A DNA stretch of 64,000 nt. Source: Streptomyces sp. BK340 (GTDB lineage: Bacteria; Actinomycetota; Actinomycetes; Streptomycetales; Streptomycetaceae). A model generated the notes under the pieces. The model was not told where the DNA came from. It saw only the letters and a program-made list of their open reading frames with translations, and ran no database searches. The position numbers and the translations under genes are program-made. This document shows positions 44,810 to 52,822 of the stretch, piece by piece. Location of the stretch: the NCBI RefSeq assembly GCF_007827595.1, contig NZ_VISR01000018.1, positions 141,278-205,277 on the forward strand, read 5' to 3'. The first letter of the stretch is position 1. Each line of letters opens with the position of its first letter.

Positions 44810-45703
44810 TCAGGTGAGCCGGGCTCGGGCGAGCTGGCGGGACTGGGCGACCAGGCGGTCCTGGCTGTCCCAGACCTCCGCGTCCTCCTCCAGGAAGCCG
44901 CCGGCCAGGTTGCGCGTGGTGATCGACACACGCAGCGGGCCGGGGGCCGGGCGGTGGCGGACGTGGACGGTGAGTTCGACCGTGGGCACCCAGCCCTTGA
45001 TGCCGATCTCGAAGGCGGTGGGCGGAAGGGCGTCCACCGCGAGGAGCAGCGAGAGCGGGTCGGCGTCACGGCCGTCGGCGAGGCCGAACCAGGCTCGCAT
45101 CTCACCCTTGCCGGAGGGCGCGCCCAGCGCCCAGCCGAGGGTGGCGGGGTCCAGCTTGAGCATCAGCCGGTCGGCGATGGCCGAGCTGCCCGGGACCGGA
45201 GCCGGGGAGTCGTCCGGGCCGAAGCACTGCTCCATGGGCGGCATCGCGGGCGGGATCGCCGTCGTACGGACGTCGTCGGGGAGGGCGGCGAGGTCGCCGT
45301 AGGAGGCGAGGACGCGGATGCGCTCGACCTCGTTGCCCTGGTCGTCGTACTGGAAGAGCGAGGCCTGGCCGGTGGAGAGGGTGCGGCCGGTGCGGACCGG
45401 CTCGGTGCGGACGACCGCCGGGCCCGGCTGGGACGCGGTCAGGTAGTGCGCCGAGATGGTGAAGGGGTCCGGGTGCGGGAGGGCGTCCGCGAGGGCCCGG
45501 CCGAGCACGGCCAGCAGATAGCCGCCGTTGACGGCGTTGATGATGGTCCAGCCGGCGGAGAGGTCGATGTCGTAGACCCCGGGCTCGCGCCGGGTGACCG
45601 CGGTGTCGCGGTCGAACTCGCTGTCGCCGATCACGGCCCGCGACGATGAGGGTCCCCCCGCTCGAGCGAAGCCGAGAGCGGGTGCGGAAGCTGCTTCTGG
45701 CAT
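44810..45703 (-). CDS. Acyl-CoA thioesterase-like double-hotdog protein
   Basis: About 297 residues with two hotdog halves of the TesB-like type: VYDIDLSAGWTIINAVNGGY begins the first, and ISAHYLTASQPGPAVVRTEP is the helix and following strands. The second begins near GEMRAWFGLADGRDADPL and includes LTVHVRHRPAPGPL. Such enzymes hydrolyse acyl-CoA. The start is doubtful: the ATG at 45703 has no ribosome site, and a GTG about 70 bases inside would begin just before IGDSEFDRDT, where family similarity begins. It is convergent with the TIGR03086 gene, 14 bp apart. Confidence 0.82.
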   Translation of the reverse strand: MPEAASAPALGFARAGGPSSSRAVIGDSEFDRDTAVTRREPGVYDIDLSAGWTIINAVNGGYLLAVLGRALADALPHPDPFTISAHYLTASQPGPAVVRTEPVRTGRTLSTGQASLFQYDDQGNEVERIRVLASYGDLAALPDDVRTTAIPPAMPPMEQCFGPDDSPAPVPGSSAIADRLMLKLDPATLGWALGAPSGKGEMRAWFGLADGRDADPLSLLLAVDALPPTAFEIGIKGWVPTVELTVHVRHRPAPGPLRVSITTRNLAGGFLEEDAEVWDSQDRLVAQSRQLARARLT

Positions 45704-45888
45704 GACTGAACCGTACAACAGGAAATTACTAAGCGGTAGCTTTGTATGTTGCGGACAGGTGACATGATCCCGCCGGGCGGATGGCAGGATGGGGTGAGGC
45801 CCCCCTGCCGGGTGAGGTTCCGGCAATTTCTAGGTAAGTGTCCCGACACGTCCACAACCCCGGGCCCCCGATTCCCCTCTATGGGGAC

Positions 45889-47154
45889 ATGAGCCTCACC
45901 GGGACTCCGTTCCTCTACACGACCATCGTGCTCTCCGTGGTCGCCGTCATATTGCCGCTCGTCCTGTGGTCGAGGATGCGGGGGCCGAGGGCCCTGCGCG
46001 CCGCCGCCCGGGTGCTGATGCTGCTGTTCGCCCAGGGCACGGCCGTCACGCTGGTGTTCGTACTGGTCAACAACCAGAACAACCTGTACGACAACTGGGC
46101 CGACCTGCTCGGCACCGGCAATCACGTCCAGCAGGCCGCCGACCTCGGCCGGGACGGTACCGGCGGCATAGCGCTGAAACGGTTGCCCAAGGTCAGGCAG
46201 AACTTCACGCGGGCCGACGGCCCGGGCATGCGCGCGGCCGGCGGGGTGCGCGTCACCCAGCTCAAGGGCCGGGTCTCCGGCGTGAACGCAGAGGTCTACG
46301 TCTGGCTGCCGCCCCAGTACAACGAGCCGGCCTACCGCAACAAGAAGTTCCCGGTCGTGGAGCTGCTGCCGGGCTACCCCGGCTCGGCGAAGGCCTGGTT
46401 CGGGTCGATGAAGACGCACGAGCAGCTGCTGCCGCTGATGAGGAGCGGCCAGGTGGCGCCCTTCATCCTGGTCGCCCCGCGCACCAACCTGCTGGCCGGT
46501 GTGGACACGGGCTGCGCGAACATCCCCGGCCAGGTCAACGCCGACAGCTGGCTCAGCATCGACGTGCCGAAGATGGTCACGGACAACTTCCGGGCCCAGC
46601 CGGCCCCGCAGGGCTGGGCGGTGGCCGGGTACTCGGCGGGCGCGCACTGCGCGGTCAAGCTGGCCGTGGCGCACCCGGACCGGTACCGGGCCGCGGTGAG
46701 CATGTCGGGCTACAACGACCCGATAGGCGAGCGCAACTCCCTCGCCGCCCAGAACCCCACGCTGCGCGCCGAGAACAATCCTTACCTGCTTCTCAAGAAG
46801 GCGGCCGCACCACCCCGGATCGCGCTGTACTTCTCCGGCGAGTCCGGCGACGGCTACCAGGCGGGCGTGGCACTGGAGTCCGTCGCCAAGGCTCCGACGA
46901 CCGTGCACGTGGTGTTCCTGCCGCGCAGCGCGGGCGGGCACACCATGGCGCTGTGGCGGCCGCAGGTCACCACGGTGTTCCGCTGGCTGACCCTGGAGAT
47001 GGGCCAGAACCGCGCCAGGGGCGCGGACCGGTCCCTCACCGGGACCGGCCGGTCCGCCGGGTCTACTCCTCCGACACCGTCGAGCGACGGTTCCACGCGC
47101 GCGGCGCTCGCCAGTGGTACCTCATCGCCAGCAGGCGCAGCACGAAAGCGGTGA
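45889..47154 (+). CDS. Membrane-anchored esterase (alpha/beta hydrolase, esterase D type)
   Basis: 421 residues. Two hydrophobic segments near the N-terminus (FLYTTIVLSVVAVILPLVLW and LMLLFAQGTAVTLVFVLV) place the rest outside. The hydrolase domain has FPVVELLPGYPGSAKAWFGS, the nucleophile elbow WAVAGYSAGAHCAVKLA and a late His in SAGGHTMALW. Putative esterases of this type in actinobacteria include mycolyltransferase relatives. The Ser/Thr/Ala-rich C-terminal tail extends 92 bp into the opposite-strand TRIC gene. Confidence 0.85.
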   Translation: MSLTGTPFLYTTIVLSVVAVILPLVLWSRMRGPRALRAAARVLMLLFAQGTAVTLVFVLVNNQNNLYDNWADLLGTGNHVQQAADLGRDGTGGIALKRLPKVRQNFTRADGPGMRAAGGVRVTQLKGRVSGVNAEVYVWLPPQYNEPAYRNKKFPVVELLPGYPGSAKAWFGSMKTHEQLLPLMRSGQVAPFILVAPRTNLLAGVDTGCANIPGQVNADSWLSIDVPKMVTDNFRAQPAPQGWAVAGYSAGAHCAVKLAVAHPDRYRAAVSMSGYNDPIGERNSLAAQNPTLRAENNPYLLLKKAAAPPRIALYFSGESGDGYQAGVALESVAKAPTTVHVVFLPRSAGGHTMALWRPQVTTVFRWLTLEMGQNRARGADRSLTGTGRSAGSTPPTPSSDGSTRAALASGTSSPAGAARKR

Positions 47155-47722
47155 CCACCGCGAGCCCGCTGGTGAACGAGGTCAGGACGTCGTAGTGGAT
47201 GCACAGCACCACCATGCTGGAGCCGACGATCGCCGGGACCGCGTACAGGTCGCGGTCCCAGCGCAGCAGCGAGGGAACCTCGTTGGCGAGCACGTCCCTG
47301 AGCACGCCACCGCCGACCGCGGTGGCGAGGCCCAGGGTCGCGGACGCGGTCAGGTTGAGGCCGTAGGAGTACGCCTTCGTCGTACCGGAGACCGAGAACA
47401 GACCGAGGCCGGCCGCGTCGAAGACGAGCACCGCCGACTGGATGCGCTCCACGTGCGGATGCAGGAAGAAGACCACGAGCGCGGCGAAGAGCGGGGTGAA
47501 GAAGTACCCGAGGTCCGTGAAGGCGGCCGGGGGCACGGCCCCGATGACCACGTCGCGGAACAGCCCTCCGCCCAGCGCGGTGACCTCGGCGAGCACGGCG
47601 ATGCCGAACACGTCGAAGTTCTTCCGGACGGCCAGCAGGGCGCCGGAGATCGCGAACACGAAGATGCCGATGACATCGAGCGTGTGCTGGACGGAGGGAC
47701 TGAAGAGTTGCTGCAGCTGCAC
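47063..47722 (-). CDS. TRIC-type (UPF0126) cation channel family protein
   Basis: 219 residues with seven hydrophobic segments in two similar halves. Each half has the TRIC glycine signature: VTALGGGLFRDVVIG and ATAVGGGVLRDVLANEVP. Prokaryotic TRIC proteins form trimeric potassium-type channels. It starts at a GTG; a small hairpin (CTGACA/TGTCAG) lies just before it. The 3' end overlaps the convergent esterase gene, so the two transcripts are antisense over 92 bases. Confidence 0.9.
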   Translation of the reverse strand: MQLQQLFSPSVQHTLDVIGIFVFAISGALLAVRKNFDVFGIAVLAEVTALGGGLFRDVVIGAVPPAAFTDLGYFFTPLFAALVVFFLHPHVERIQSAVLVFDAAGLGLFSVSGTTKAYSYGLNLTASATLGLATAVGGGVLRDVLANEVPSLLRWDRDLYAVPAIVGSSMVVLCIHYDVLTSFTSGLAVVTAFVLRLLAMRYHWRAPRAWNRRSTVSEE

Positions 47723-47769
47723 CCTGACATTCTTACCTGTCAGAGGGCGTGAACCTTACAAAGCCAGGC

Positions 47770-49161
47770 CTAGAGGGTCGGCTTGCCTGTCGTGAACAGC
47801 CAGGTGTCGAAGAGATCGTCCAGCTGCTGCCCACTGATCCGCTCGGCGAGGCGGACGAAGTCGGCCGTGTCCGCGTTGCCGTACCGGTGGAGCCGGGTCC
47901 AGGCGGGCAGCAGCCGGAAGAACGCCTTGTCGCCGATCCGCTCCCGCAGCGCCTGCAGGGTCATCGCGCCGCGCTGGTACACGGCGGAGGCGAACATCGT
48001 GTCGCGCTGCGGGTCGGCCACCTTGATCTGCCAGAAGGCCGCGTCGGCGGGGCGGGCGTTGTACGCGGCGAGGAAGGAGTCGTGGGCCGAGCGGGTGCCC
48101 TGGTGCTCCGCCCACAGCCACTGGGCGTAGGTGGCGAAGCCCTCGTTGAGCCAGATGTCCTTCCACCGGTCCACGCTCACCGAGTCGCCGAACCACTGGT
48201 GGGCCAGCTCGTGCACGATGGTCGTCTCGTTGCGCACGGCCGAGTAGGCGGGCTTGCTCTGCACCTCCAGCGAGAACCCCGCCTCGGGCATGTCGTCGAC
48301 GATCGCGCCGGTCTCCTCGAAGGGGTACGGCCCGAAGACCTGCGACCAGTAGTCGGTGGCGGCGGCCGTGACGGCGTACACGTCGACGTTGTTGCTGTTC
48401 TTCAGGACGGGGTCGATGGCGACGTAGATCGGGGTGCCGCCCGGGGTGCGGCCGGTCTGCACGTCGAACTTCCCGATGGTGGCGGTGGCGAGGTAGGTGG
48501 CCATGGGCCGGCTCTCGCGCCAGTGCGTGTACGTCGAGTCGCCCCGGTCGTACGTCGACACGAGCCGCCCGTTGGAGACGCCGGTCAGGCCCTGGGGCGA
48601 CTTGATCCGGATGTCGTAGGTGGCCTTGTCGGCGGGGTGGTCGCTGGACGGGAACCAGGTGGAGGCGGCGTTGGGCTCACAGGCGACGAAGACGCCGTCG
48701 GCGGTCTTCATCCAGCCGTACTTCGAGCCGAAGACGATGGGGCCGCCGAGCGGCTCGGGTATGCCGCCGTAGGTGACGGACACGGTGAACTCGCGGCCCT
48801 CGGCGAGGGCTCGGCGCGGGGTGACGGTGACCTCGTCGCCGTCGCGTGTGAACTGCGCGCGTCTGCCGTCGACCTCGACCTTCGTGATCTCCAGCTGCTG
48901 CAGGTCGAGGTCGAAGGAGGAGAGGTCCTGGGTGGCGCGCGCGGTGAGGGTCGTACGGCCGTCCAGGCGGCCGGTGCCCGGGTCGTAGGCGATGTCCAGG
49001 TCGTAGTGGCGGGCGTCGAAGCCGCCGTTGCCGAGCTGTGGGAAGTAGGGGTCGCCGATGCCGGGTGCGCCCGCGGTGGGGGCTGGAGCGGCGGCGATGA
49101 CCAGGAAGGAGGCCGCCGCGGTGGCGAGGGTCCCTAAGCGTGCCGAACGGGAGAGTGCCAT
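47770..49161 (-). CDS. Secreted M1-family metallopeptidase
   Basis: 463 residues, shorter than classical aminopeptidase N. A signal peptide (SARLGTLATAAASFLVIAAAPAP) ends near residue 30. A beta-rich N-terminal domain (HYDLDIAYDPGTGRLDGRTT) precedes the catalytic domain, with the zinc motif VHELAHQWFGDS and the third ligand in WLNEGFATYAQWLW. The C-terminal alpha domain of larger M1 enzymes is missing, as in the short actinobacterial forms. It should remove N-terminal residues from peptides outside the cell. It lies immediately downstream of the peptide-import operon on the same strand, which fits a role in peptide use. The ATG has AAAGGGAC before it. Confidence 0.92.
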   Translation of the reverse strand: MALSRSARLGTLATAAASFLVIAAAPAPTAGAPGIGDPYFPQLGNGGFDARHYDLDIAYDPGTGRLDGRTTLTARATQDLSSFDLDLQQLEITKVEVDGRRAQFTRDGDEVTVTPRRALAEGREFTVSVTYGGIPEPLGGPIVFGSKYGWMKTADGVFVACEPNAASTWFPSSDHPADKATYDIRIKSPQGLTGVSNGRLVSTYDRGDSTYTHWRESRPMATYLATATIGKFDVQTGRTPGGTPIYVAIDPVLKNSNNVDVYAVTAAATDYWSQVFGPYPFEETGAIVDDMPEAGFSLEVQSKPAYSAVRNETTIVHELAHQWFGDSVSVDRWKDIWLNEGFATYAQWLWAEHQGTRSAHDSFLAAYNARPADAAFWQIKVADPQRDTMFASAVYQRGAMTLQALRERIGDKAFFRLLPAWTRLHRYGNADTADFVRLAERISGQQLDDLFDTWLFTTGKPTL

Positions 49162-49229
49162 GGTCGTCCCTTTCGAGCGTGTGCCTGTCGGTGGACGGAC
49201 ACGGACGACTCTGCACTCTCCCGTTCATG

Positions 49230-49258
49230 CATGTACATGACTTTGCCCAGTTGTCATG
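49230..49258. promoter_or_regulatory. Overlapping palindromes before the M1 peptidase gene
   Basis: A perfect 10-bp palindrome CATGTACATG (49230-49239) overlaps a wider inverted repeat, CATGAC (49236-49241) and GTCATG (49253-49258). They sit 70-97 bp before the peptidase ATG and just after the stop of the upstream ABC gene, so they could be an operator or part of the operon terminator. Confidence 0.45.
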
Positions 49259-49260
49259 TG

Positions 49261-50640
49261 CTACTTGTCGGTTGACTCCTGGGACTTGGGGGCCGCGGCC
49301 TCGGATTCGCCAGCGGACTCCGACTCCTCCGACGCGGGCTCCTCAGCGGCCTCGGACTCAGCCTCGGCCCCGGACGGCTCGGCCTCGGCCGGCGCCTCCT
49401 CGGCCGAGGCCGGCGCCTCCTCGGTCTCTTCGGCCTCGGCCGCCGCGACCTCGGCGGCGACCGCCGCCGACGTCTCCGCCGACTCCTCCAGGACCGCTTC
49501 ACCGACCAGCTCGGAGGCCTCCTTCGCCGCCGAGAGCAGGACCGTGTCCTGGGGGGCCTGGTCGGCGAAGTTCTCCGGGTGGTGGCAGGCGACCCGCTGA
49601 CCGGGCTTCAGCTCCAGCAGCTGCGGCTCGGTCGTCTTGCAGATCTGCGTCGCCTTCCAGCACCGGGTGTGGAAACGGCAGCCGGAGGGCGGCGCGATCG
49701 GCGACGGGACGTCACCGCGCAGCAGGATGCGCTCGCTCTTGGTGCCCCGCCGCTTCGGGTCGGGAACCGGCACGGCCGACATCAGCGCCTTGGTGTACGG
49801 GTGCATCGGCGCCTCGTACAGCGAGTTGCGGTCGGCCAGCTCGACGATCTTGCCGAGGTACATCACCGCGATCCGGTCCGAGACGTGCCGGACGACGGAC
49901 AGGTCGTGCGCGATGATCACGTAGGTCAGGCCCAGCTCCTCCTGGAGGTCGTCCATGAGGTTGACGACCTGGGCCTGGATCGACACGTCCAGCGCGGACA
50001 CCGGCTCATCGGCGACGACCAGCTTCGGCTTCAGGGCGAGCGCGCGGGCGATGCCGATGCGCTGGCGCTGACCGCCGGAGAACTCGTGCGGATAGCGGTT
50101 GTAGTGCTCGGGGTTGAGGCCGACCAGCTCCAGGAGCCGCTGGACCTCCTTCTTCACCCCGCCCTCGGGCTCGACGCCCTGGAGCCGGAAGGGCGCCGAG
50201 ACGATCGAGCCGATGGTGTGCCGGGGGTTCAGGGAGCCGTACGGGTCCTGGAAGATCATCTGGACGTCGCGGCGCATCGGGCGCATCTTCCCGGTGCTCA
50301 GCCGCGTGATGTCCCGGCCCTCGAACTCGATCGTGCCGCTGGTCGGGTCCTGGAGCCGGGTGATGACCCGGCCCATGGTCGACTTGCCGCAGCCCGACTC
50401 GCCGACGACGCCCAGGGTCTCGCCCTTGCGCACCTCGAAGTCGATGCCGTCGACGGCCTTCACGGCGCCGACCTGGCGCTGCAGGAGGCCCTTCTTGATC
50501 GGGAAGTGCTTCGTCAGGCCCTTGACCCGGAGCAGCACCTCACGCTCGTCGGAACCGTCCTCGGGAGCCGACGCCTGCTGCGGGATCGCGGCCTTTCCGG
50601 CGGCGTCCTCGACGTTGTCTGTCTTGTTCGTCTCACTCAC
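49261..50640 (-). CDS. Peptide ABC transporter ATP-binding protein (DppF/OppF-like) with acidic tail
   Basis: One of two ATPases of an oligopeptide importer. 459 residues. Walker A GESGCGKSTMGRVI, signature FSGGQRQRIGIARALALKPK and Walker B LVVADEPVSALD. The OppF-type C-terminal domain includes a Cys-rich stretch (SGCRFHTRCWKATQIC). The last 90 or so residues are unusual: almost only Ala, Glu, Ser and Pro, strongly acidic, with no known domain. The GTG start overlaps the stop of the preceding ATPase gene (GTGA). Last gene of the operon. Confidence 0.93.
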   Translation of the reverse strand: MSETNKTDNVEDAAGKAAIPQQASAPEDGSDEREVLLRVKGLTKHFPIKKGLLQRQVGAVKAVDGIDFEVRKGETLGVVGESGCGKSTMGRVITRLQDPTSGTIEFEGRDITRLSTGKMRPMRRDVQMIFQDPYGSLNPRHTIGSIVSAPFRLQGVEPEGGVKKEVQRLLELVGLNPEHYNRYPHEFSGGQRQRIGIARALALKPKLVVADEPVSALDVSIQAQVVNLMDDLQEELGLTYVIIAHDLSVVRHVSDRIAVMYLGKIVELADRNSLYEAPMHPYTKALMSAVPVPDPKRRGTKSERILLRGDVPSPIAPPSGCRFHTRCWKATQICKTTEPQLLELKPGQRVACHHPENFADQAPQDTVLLSAAKEASELVGEAVLEESAETSAAVAAEVAAAEAEETEEAPASAEEAPAEAEPSGAEAESEAAEEPASEESESAGESEAAAPKSQESTDK

Positions 50641-51725
50641 AGCTTCGGCGCAATCTCTTCGGTCCAGATCCGCGTGCGGTCCTCGGCCGAGAGGTGACAG
50701 GCGGACCAGTGGCCGCCCTCCACCTGCTGCAGCTCGGGGCGCACCGTGCGGGTGACGTTCCCCTTGGGAAGGTCCGCGTACGGGCAGCGCGGGTGGAAGG
50801 CACAACCCGAGGGGACGTTGATGAGGCTCGGCGGCTGGCCCTTGACCGGGGTGAGCCGTTCGGCCGTCTCACGGTCGATGCGCGGCATCGAGCCGAGCAG
50901 GCCCCAGGTGTACGGGTGCTGCGGCTGGTCGAAGATCTCCCCGACCGGTCCGCGCTCCACGCACCGGCCGCCGTACATCACCAGGACGTCGTCGGCGATC
51001 TCGGCGACCACGCCGAGGTCGTGCGTGATCATGATGACCGCGGAGCCGAACTCCTTCTGCAGGTCCCGGATCAGGTCGAGGATCTGCGCCTGGACGGTGA
51101 CGTCGAGGGCGGTGGTCGGCTCGTCCGCGATGAGCAGTTCGGGGTTGTTGACCAGCGCCATCGCGATCATGGCGCGCTGGCGCATACCGCCGGAGAACTC
51201 GTGCGGGTAGCCGTCGATGCGCTTGGCGGGCTCGGGGATGCCGACCCGGTCGAGCATCTCGATGGCGCGCGTGCGGGCCACCTTCTTGCTGACCTTGTTG
51301 TGGACCCGGTAGGCCTCGACGATCTGCGTCCCGACCTTGTAGTACGGGTGCATCGCGGACAGCGGGTCCTGGAAGATCATCGCCATCTTGCGGCCGCGCA
51401 GCCGGCGCACCTCGTCCGGGTCGGCGCCGATCAGCTCCTGGCCGTCCAGCCACACCTCGCCGGAGACCTTGGCGTTCGCCGCGCGGTGCAGACCCATGAG
51501 GCCGAGGGACGTCACGGACTTGCCGGAGCCCGACTCGCCCACGATGCCCAGGGTCTGGCCCCGCCGCACGTCGAAGCTGACGCCGTCCACCGACTTGACC
51601 AGGCCGTCGTCGGTGTTGAAGTGGATGCGCAGATCGCGAACGGAGAGGAACGCGTCGTCGGCATCGGAAGGGGCGGCGACGTCCGTGGCCGGTTCGCCCA
51701 GTGCCGCCTTTTCGAGCTTGCTCAC
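50637..51725 (-). CDS. Peptide ABC transporter ATP-binding protein (DppD/OppD-like)
   Basis: Second ATPase of the importer, 362 residues. Walker A GESGSGKSVTSLGLMG, signature FSGGMRQRAMIAMALVNNPE and Walker B LLIADEPTTALD. The C-terminal region has CAFHPRCPYAD and QPPSLINVPSG, typical of OppD, with Cys residues that can bind an iron-sulfur cluster in some relatives. Its GTG overlaps the stop of the permease gene upstream and its stop overlaps the next GTG, so three genes are translationally coupled. Confidence 0.93.
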   Translation of the reverse strand: MSKLEKAALGEPATDVAAPSDADDAFLSVRDLRIHFNTDDGLVKSVDGVSFDVRRGQTLGIVGESGSGKSVTSLGLMGLHRAANAKVSGEVWLDGQELIGADPDEVRRLRGRKMAMIFQDPLSAMHPYYKVGTQIVEAYRVHNKVSKKVARTRAIEMLDRVGIPEPAKRIDGYPHEFSGGMRQRAMIAMALVNNPELLIADEPTTALDVTVQAQILDLIRDLQKEFGSAVIMITHDLGVVAEIADDVLVMYGGRCVERGPVGEIFDQPQHPYTWGLLGSMPRIDRETAERLTPVKGQPPSLINVPSGCAFHPRCPYADLPKGNVTRTVRPELQQVEGGHWSACHLSAEDRTRIWTEEIAPKL

Positions 51726-52732
51726 GAGTACCTCACGCGGGGGTCGATGGCTGCGTACACCAGGTCGACGACCAGATTGGAGAAGACGATGAAGAAGGCG
51801 GCGACCAGGGTCACGGCCATCACGATGGGCAGGTCGTTGTCCTTGATGGCCTGGATCGAGTATGCGCCGATGCCCTGCAGGGAGAAGACCGTCTCGGTGA
51901 GCACCGCGGTGCCGATGAGGGTGCCGAAGTCGATGCCGAAGATGGTGACGATCGGGGTGAGGGTCGCGCGCAGGCCGTGCTTGGTGACGACCGTGCTCTC
52001 CCGCAGACCCTTGGCCCGGGCCGTCCGGATGTAGTCCTCGCTCATCGTCTCGAGCATGCCCGCCCGGGTGAGCCGGGCGTAGGTGGCGGAGAAGAGGAAC
52101 GCGAGGCTGACCCAGGGCAGGAACAGGTGCCAGGCCCACTCACCCGGGTTCTGGGTGAAGGGCACGTAGTCGGTGCTGTCCCAGATGGGCCACTGGTAGA
52201 TGAACAGGACGTTGATGACCTGTCCGGTGAAGAAGATCGGGAGCGAGACGCCGGCGAGCGCGATGAACATCGAGATGCGGTCGACCGGCTTGCCCTTGCG
52301 CAGTGCGGAGATGACACCGGTGGTGACACCGAAGATCAGCCAGATCACGGCCGCGCCGACGGCCAGCGAGAAGGAGACCGGGATGCGCTGCGTGAGCTGC
52401 GGCCACACCTCGACGTGACTCTTGAAGGAGTACCCGAAGCAGGGGGCGCTGCAGTGCGTGGCGTCGGGACCGAACTTGTAGTCCGCGCCTACGAACAGGC
52501 CCTTGAGGTAGTCCCAGTACTGGATGTAGATGGGCTGGTCGAAGCCCAGGTTCTTCTTGATCGCGGCGATGGACTCGGGGTTGGCGTCCTTGCCGACGTA
52601 CTGGGTGGCCAGCTGGGTGGCCGTCTGGCCGCCCAGGCGGGGGACCAGGAAGAAGATTGCGAAGGTGACTGCGCTGACCACCAGCAGCAGCACCAAAGCG
52701 CCGAAGACGCGTCGGATGATGTACGCAGCCAC
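51722..52732 (-). CDS. Peptide ABC transporter permease (DppB-like)
   Basis: 336 residues. The N-terminal membrane segment (VFGALVLLLVVSAVTFAIFF) is followed by an extracytoplasmic loop of about 70 residues and five more membrane segments. The ATPase-contact EAA-type loop reads TRAGMLETMSEDYIRTARAK. It forms the membrane pore with the DppC-like protein. The GTG start lies 90 bp after the binding-protein gene, beyond a strong hairpin. Confidence 0.93.
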   Translation of the reverse strand: MAAYIIRRVFGALVLLLVVSAVTFAIFFLVPRLGGQTATQLATQYVGKDANPESIAAIKKNLGFDQPIYIQYWDYLKGLFVGADYKFGPDATHCSAPCFGYSFKSHVEVWPQLTQRIPVSFSLAVGAAVIWLIFGVTTGVISALRKGKPVDRISMFIALAGVSLPIFFTGQVINVLFIYQWPIWDSTDYVPFTQNPGEWAWHLFLPWVSLAFLFSATYARLTRAGMLETMSEDYIRTARAKGLRESTVVTKHGLRATLTPIVTIFGIDFGTLIGTAVLTETVFSLQGIGAYSIQAIKDNDLPIVMAVTLVAAFFIVFSNLVVDLVYAAIDPRVRYS

Positions 52733-52750
52733 AGCTGTCCGGCTCCGGGG

Positions 52751-52779
52751 GGCCGGGACGGAGTGTGTCCGTCCCGGCC
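52751..52779 (-). promoter_or_regulatory. Stem-loop between the binding-protein and permease genes
   Basis: Perfect 12-bp stem (52751-52762 with 52768-52779) with a 5-base loop and no T-run. It sits just after the solute-binding protein gene, where many ABC operons carry a partial terminator or mRNA stabiliser that raises binding protein over the membrane parts. That role is inferred. Confidence 0.6.
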
Positions 52780-52822
52780 GCCCGGTGCCTTCACCTGCCT
52801 TTCAGGGGTATCCGGCCTGCTG

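Noticed and set aside
45715..45760. ACTAAGCGGTAGCTT as a fatty-acid regulator site before the thioesterase gene
   Set aside because: Only loosely palindromic, and the thioesterase start itself is uncertain, so it is not listed as a feature.
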